Source: Archilochus colubris | Lineage: Eukaryota; Chordata; Aves; Apodiformes; Trochilidae | Assembly (NCBI GenBank): GCA_023079485.1 | Contig: CM041083.1 | Span: forward strand, 140,443,052-140,507,051 | DNA length: 64,000 nt | Direction: 5' to 3' | Shown: piece after piece, positions 59,560-64,000 of the stretch | Layout: each line of letters starts with the position of its first letter | Numbering within the stretch: position 1 is the stretch's first letter | Notes under the pieces: generated by a model | What the model was told of the DNA's origin: nothing | The model's input: the letters and a program-made list of their open reading frames with translations, nothing else | Database searches by the model: none | Made by a program: the position numbers and the translations under genes

Positions 59560-62500
59560 GTGAGGCTACTGGCCAGGGTAGGTATGCCTGCTGTGGGACT
59601 GGAAGGGATTCTGCACCTGGAGGATGCTGAAAACAACGTTGAAGTTCTGCTTTTAAATCATGTGCCCCTTCCAGAAATTTTCTGGTGGCAACATCATTCT
59701 TTGCAAAATTGGCTAATAAAACTTGGCTGGTTGTAGCATTGGTATTTTATCCATGTTCTCAGAAGACTACACTAGTTGTGCTAGGTCATGGCATAGACTT
59801 TACAAAGTCTGGTGTGCCCAGATTTTAACTATTGTAAAGAAACTGTTTGCTAACAATTTTTATTGCTATAAAACTACTGGATATGTGATGGGGGCATACA
59901 AAGTAAGGAATACTTGTGTCTTGCTTTTCAGTAGCTCCTCGTGTAGATTTTGTTTCTCTTAAATCAAAGGTCTTGGATTGTTTGGATCAGGACTAATGTT
60001 TGAACAGTTAAAATTCAGAAGTTGTAGGACAGTTCATTAATTTGTCTGATTTCAGCTGCCTTTGTCTCAGTTGCAGGAGGAAAGGAAAGAATAGTGTGTT
60101 TGGGGAGGAATGCCATTTGTCAGAGTTTTATACTGTACAGTATCAATCAAAGGTTGTTTTTGATCAAGAGCCCACTATGAAATAGTCTGGAAGACGAGGA
60201 GAAAGTTCATCAGTGTGCCTCAGACTGTTTTGCCCTATTCCTCCTTATCTCCTTGAGACCAGCCACAGATTTGCAAATCAAAATCACTGCTCCTTGTATG
60301 CTCTCAGTCTTTCCTCCCACATGCATGCAGTTGCCACCACATTTCACTCCTCTCTAGTGAAAGGCACCTCACAACTCAGAAAGCATTGATCTTGAAAGAT
60401 TGATCGACATTTGTTCCATTTTCACTTTATGTCAAGTTTGTAAGATGGGGACTTTGCAAGACAAACAATTAAGAGAAGATTAGAAGACAATAACTAAGCC
60501 TGCTGACAATCCTAATACTGAATTTCAGTCAAAAGACCATATTAATTAATGGAACCTTCACTGTTCATCAGCCTAAATGTATTTACCTGATTTTATGGAG
60601 CCCTTTGGCTGCCCTCACTCCTTGTCTCTTCAGCTCTTAATTAGTCAAGAAGTTGATGCTGAAATGTTGGTGATCTGAATCAGCAAGACTTTATTAAATG
60701 CAGCATGTCATGGCTAGAACAAGACAGAGAGATCTGCTAAAGGGCAAAAGTGCTTTCCACAAAACCTGAAAGCAGCTTTATGATTGTATTTATGATCCTG
60801 TGAGCTAATTAAGTTCCTGTGTAAATCACCCTCAGTGAGAACAGCAAGAAAAATCTTATAACAAAATCTCCTATTTGCTGCACTTTCAACTTCCTTTGTT
60901 TCCTTTTGACATCAAAGCAGATTAGATTCATATATGTGTTTTTCTGCCACTCCCTACAGAACCCAAGAGAAAGAAGTTGCCCATGAATTTAATAACACTG
61001 AAGTGGATTTTTAAGCTGTCAAAGGACATGCATGAGCTGAGCATGGTAGGAAAAGGACAAAACCCTTTAGATGGGTGGACAGGCGCAGGGCAGCAGAGAA
61101 AATTTGCCACATCCAGCATCTCTCCAGCTCTGTGGGAGTCACAGATAGTTTCCATACCTGTCAGTGTGCATGTTTGACTGGATGCAGTTTTCATTGGAAT
61201 GTTAGGTGTGATTTTCTGGCAAATTCAATCTAGCGCAGATGGCCAAGCCAGCTCCAGCTGAACGTTGCTGCTGTCCTGCCAGCTTTTCACAGCAGATGAC
61301 AGACAGTCAAGATTTCCATCTGCTGGGATTCCCAGCTTTCTCCTACCTGGAGGCTGACGAAAAAAACATTGAAGAAGAAAAAAAAAACAAAACCAACAAA
61401 CAGAACAAAAACCCCAACAGGTTAATTTAGCAAAATGTAATCCAAGCAAACATTGCATGGGTTTGATAAGTCAAAGATTTTATGATGCCTTAGTGTTTTC
61501 TTCCCTCCTATAATTAAGGTGGAGTGGGGATTGGGCAGAAGGGATCTTTTGCACTTTTGGACAGTATCTTCTCTCCTGTGTTTGGTCTCTTTCTCTCAGA
61601 ATTTCAATCTTTTGGCTCTTCCCCTTTCCACTCTTTTCTTAGGGTTGCTGCTTCTGTCTTTCTTGTCCTCTGAATTGGGCCAGATTGTTCTGCACACTAC
61701 ATGTTTCTGCTCTTTTCCTCTGTGTATTTCCACACAATGATTTTCAGGCCCCAGAAGTTCTCCCAATTCCATCTCCCATAAATTGGTCTCATACCCTTCC
61801 TGTTATCTTTTTCTTCCTTGCTAACCCCATGAATTTCCGTTTCTTTACCATACTTTGTTCTGTATCATATTCTCTTTGCTCTCTTTTCCTGGAGGAGGAC
61901 CTTGGCACATGGAGCAGCCCAGGAGAGGAGAAGAGCACAAAATGACCCCCCTGTTTCATGGCATCTGCTGCTGGGGAGGAAATTACTCAGATATCTGAGT
62001 AAGAGACTTGAAGAAAATGCTGCTGGGCAGCAGCTGAGTTTGTCCATTGCTGTCCCTTTGTCCTCTGCAGTGTCCTGCCTCAGTCAGGAAGTTTCTAGAT
62101 AAGTGGTAAGAGGACCAATACTTGCTCTAGGCTGAACTCCTTATGTAGGAGAATCCTTGTTTCTTCCCTCTGATGTCTATTCAGCCACTCAGATGAAAAA
62201 CAAGCTATGCATGGAGCCTAAAGTGAGCAAGAAAAGAGGGAATGATTATTCTTTGGATTTCTTTTCCAGTAAAGTCAGCTGCACTCCCTTCCCCTTTGCA
62301 TTTCCCCAGCATGTCTATGTTGGGGCTGGTTACATCAGTAGGGTAAATGCTCAGCCAAGCCAGGCCCTGCCAAGTCTGTTGCTTTTCAGTTCCCTTCAAC
62401 AGCCACACACATATTTGGTGTTATCCATCTTTTTTTCTCCCTGCGGGGCTGTGTGCAGGTTTGGTCCTAAGAAAAGATCTCCAAGACTGTTTTAATTATC

Positions 62501-62854
62501 ACTCCATTAGTGCCTGCAAAACAGCCTCTGGCACACAAAATGACATTTGGGAGATATCTGTTTCTTCTGAATTTAGCTTGGTGATTTTACCAGAAATTAT
62601 TCAGTCAGAAATGTAGCACAAGAAAAAAAGTGATGAGAAAAATTATCTTTTTTCCATTTTCACTTTGAACTTCTTCCCATAGGATAAAGGTGCAAAAACG
62701 TCCCCCAGCACACTTACAACCCTGTCCTGTGCAAATAAATATATCTCATTTTATTTTAACACCTGAGAGGGCATCACCTTGAATTCCCTACATAACTGGG
62801 AGTGTTTAACTGGGTACCAGCCTCATGCTTCCCCTGTGCCTTGTCTCCATGCAG
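59560..62854 (+). other. SH3RF3: SH3RF3 intron after SH3-3 (3.3 kb)
   Basis: Phase 2 intron from GTGAGG to ATGCAG at 62850-62854. It has an A-rich patch near 61360-61420 and otherwise unique AT-rich sequence. I see no CR1 and no coding exon. Confidence 0.8.
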
Positions 62855-63105
62855 GGTGCCAGTGGGAGCCGGGCAGCCCAGGAACAGCGGCACCGGGGGG
62901 GTTCCAACAACCAAAGGAGCCCCGGGAGCCATCCACTCCGTGGGGACCTCTCACACCAACACCACCACCGCTGTCAGACCCGTGGTTCCTATCACTGTGC
63001 CTCAGACCCACCCCCAGCTACAGGCAGCCTCCCCGCAGCTGAATAACTGCTTGAGGTACTCAGCCCAGCAGCCAGCCAGCCAGACCCGCAACGCCATGCA
63101 GATGG
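62855..63105 (+). CDS. SH3RF3: SH3RF3 internal exon: Pro/Thr/Ser-rich region after SH3-3
   Basis: 251 bp; the first base completes the Arg codon (AG + G), 83 codons follow, and one G is left for the next exon (phase 1). It starts VPVGAGQPRNSGTGG and contains AVRPVVPITVPQTHPQLQ, then LNNCLRYSAQQPASQTRN. The order RPxxPIT, PQxH, CLRxSAQ and ASQxR parallels the human SH3RF3 segment as I remember it. It is predicted to be disordered, with no domain. It carries proline-rich stretches that could serve as SH3 ligands (inference). The donor is ATGG|GTATGT and sits at the beginning of a TG-rich microsatellite. Reading on without splicing gives a Cys/Val repeat, so this donor is preferred. Confidence 0.9.
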
Positions 63106-63150
63106 GTATGTGTGTGTCTGTGTGTCTGTGTCTGTGTGTCTGTGTGTGCC
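63106..63150. repeat. TG/TCTG microsatellite overlapping the 5' splice site
   Basis: The intron begins GTATGTGTGTGTCTGTGTGT and continues with TCTG-interrupted TG units to about 63150. The array starts at the splice donor itself. UG-rich RNA is bound by regulators such as CELF proteins and TDP-43, so length variation could affect splicing. Confidence 0.85.
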
Positions 63151-63940
63151 TAATGGGGCCCCTCGACCTGTGTCAGTGGGATTGATGTCCTACCCCTCCA
63201 GTGCAAGGCTCTCCAGGCTGCCCCACCGCTCGCTTTCTCCTTTTAGTCACAGCTCAGTCAATGTGGAACAGAGTATGTTTTATTTGCTTGTAATATTTAT
63301 GGGCCTCTATTGATCCCTGGGAACCACGTTATGTTTATCAGATTGTTCTGTTGCCGCAGCTGAAATAGATTACAGTGTTTACAAATATTTATACAATTTA
63401 TCTGAGTGAAAGCAAGCAGCACCCTGCATACTGAGGAGATTAATGGTTCCGAGTCCGGTTGGATTGCTGAAGGAAAAATACCGCCCTTATCACAGGGCAA
63501 GTAACACACAAAATTAAGAAGCATTTCATTGGGCTTCAGGGATGAAAGGTATTTATTAGGAAGAACAGGACCCAGAGTTAGCGATAAAGCAAAAGATCTG
63601 AAAAAATACTGCCACCTTTTTGAAATGCGAATAAGAGCTTCTCACGCTGGGGGGCCTCTGTTCTTTCTCAGTTTCCTTTCTGATGTACAGCATAATTTTC
63701 TAGAGTACAATTTATCCCCTTTTCCCTGGTGTTAAACAGCTCTGATGTTGAAGAAAGTAAAAGTAAATCCTGTGGTGGAACTTTATAGCAAAATTTAAAG
63801 CATTTTGTTTCTGATATTTTATAGGGATGTGAGCCATTGTGTTTACAAAGGTAGATCAGTAAGTACTGTGACTGCTGAAAACTGAGCTCTTAGATATAAA
63901 ACAGAGCAGGCACAAATGAGAAATACACTGCAGTGTAAGT

Positions 63941-64000
63941 CACAGATTCATACATCCTGAAGCCAGAAGGCACCATTATGACTGTCTAATCTCACCTCCT
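63941..64000 (-). mobile_element. Ancient CR1-like 3' end, antisense, cut by window edge
   Basis: The + strand reads CACAGATTCATACATCCTGA, then GCCAGAAGGCACCATTATGA, then TGTCTAATCTCACCTCCT. This resembles the 3' end of an old CR1 group shared by birds, turtles and crocodilians (CCAGAAGGGACCATTRTGAT-like, then a CTAGTCTGACCTCCT-like block). It is strongly diverged, and the body would continue past the window. Confidence 0.55.

Larger units (their letters stand above)
63106..64000 (+). other. SH3RF3: SH3RF3 intron after Pro-rich exon (partial)
   Basis: Start of the intron leading to the C-terminal exons. After the TG tract, 63240-63560 is unique, AT-rich and CpG-retaining, and could be a conserved non-coding element. 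An ancient CR1-like sequence begins at 63941 and runs off the window. No coding sequence was seen. Confidence 0.75.

Noticed and set aside
11544..63105. Assigning the gene to SH3RF1 (POSH) instead of SH3RF3
   Set aside because: SH3-3 opening and the GTPPKVQLPLN linker follow SH3RF3; SH3RF1 has different residues there and a differently composed linker. A reciprocal search against both families would settle it.
63106..63185. Exon continuing past 63105 into a Cys/Val-rich open frame
   Set aside because: The sequence is a TG microsatellite and a good GTATGT donor lies at its start; the extension has no family counterpart.
1..64000. CRISPR arrays, operons, bacterial promoters or replication origins, tRNA or rRNA genes
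   Set aside because: None seen; gene structure with GT-AG introns and CR1 repeats shows vertebrate nuclear DNA.

Overview
This window looks like avian genomic DNA from the middle of one large, multi-exon gene on the + strand. Three things support a bird. The interspersed repeats are almost all CR1 LINE fragments, with the characteristic tail related to ATTCTATG. Repeat density is low and there are no mammalian SINEs. The only conserved protein-coding sequence is vertebrate. I cannot name the species; the CR1 types would suit a neoavian bird, but that is inference.

The gene is SH3RF3 (POSH2, plenty-of-SH3s-2), a RING-type E3 ubiquitin ligase and signalling scaffold. Six consecutive internal coding exons are visible: 11544-11819, 18735-18830, 41630-41992, 54528-54628, 59389-59559 and 62855-63105. 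All have GT-AG junctions and compatible phases, giving 1258 coding bases (419 codons plus one base). They encode SH3-1, SH3-2 (split by an intron), the basic/serine-rich linker with the Rac-binding-type segment, a short linker exon, SH3-3, and the start of the Pro/Thr/Ser-rich region before SH3-4. The RING exon and promoter lie upstream of the window. The C-terminal exons, SH3-4 and the 3' UTR lie downstream. Paralogue choice (SH3RF3 rather than SH3RF1) rests on segments such as GTPPKVQLPLN followed by [11 protein letters not shown], and [14 protein letters not shown].

Layout: 1-11543 is upstream intron with two CR1 copies on the left, a ~670-bp TTCC array (5413-6082) and a third, older CR1. 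Introns of about 6.9, 22.8, 12.5, 4.8 and 3.3 kb separate the exons, and a final partial intron runs to the right end. The introns hold eight CR1 fragments in both orientations (two of them only tentative), microsatellites, homopolymers, and several unique AT-rich stretches that could be conserved regulatory elements. I found no second gene, RNA gene, CRISPR array or bacterial feature.

The most interesting points concern how this gene may be processed. Inverted CR1 copies of one subfamily flank exons 1-2 of the window. Exon 1 has a weak 5' splice site followed by U/G-rich sequence. The last exon's 5' splice site lies inside a TG-rich microsatellite. A long uninterrupted GGAA/TTCC array sits in the upstream intron. 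The linker also has an Ala/Gly-rich stretch that looks lineage-specific.
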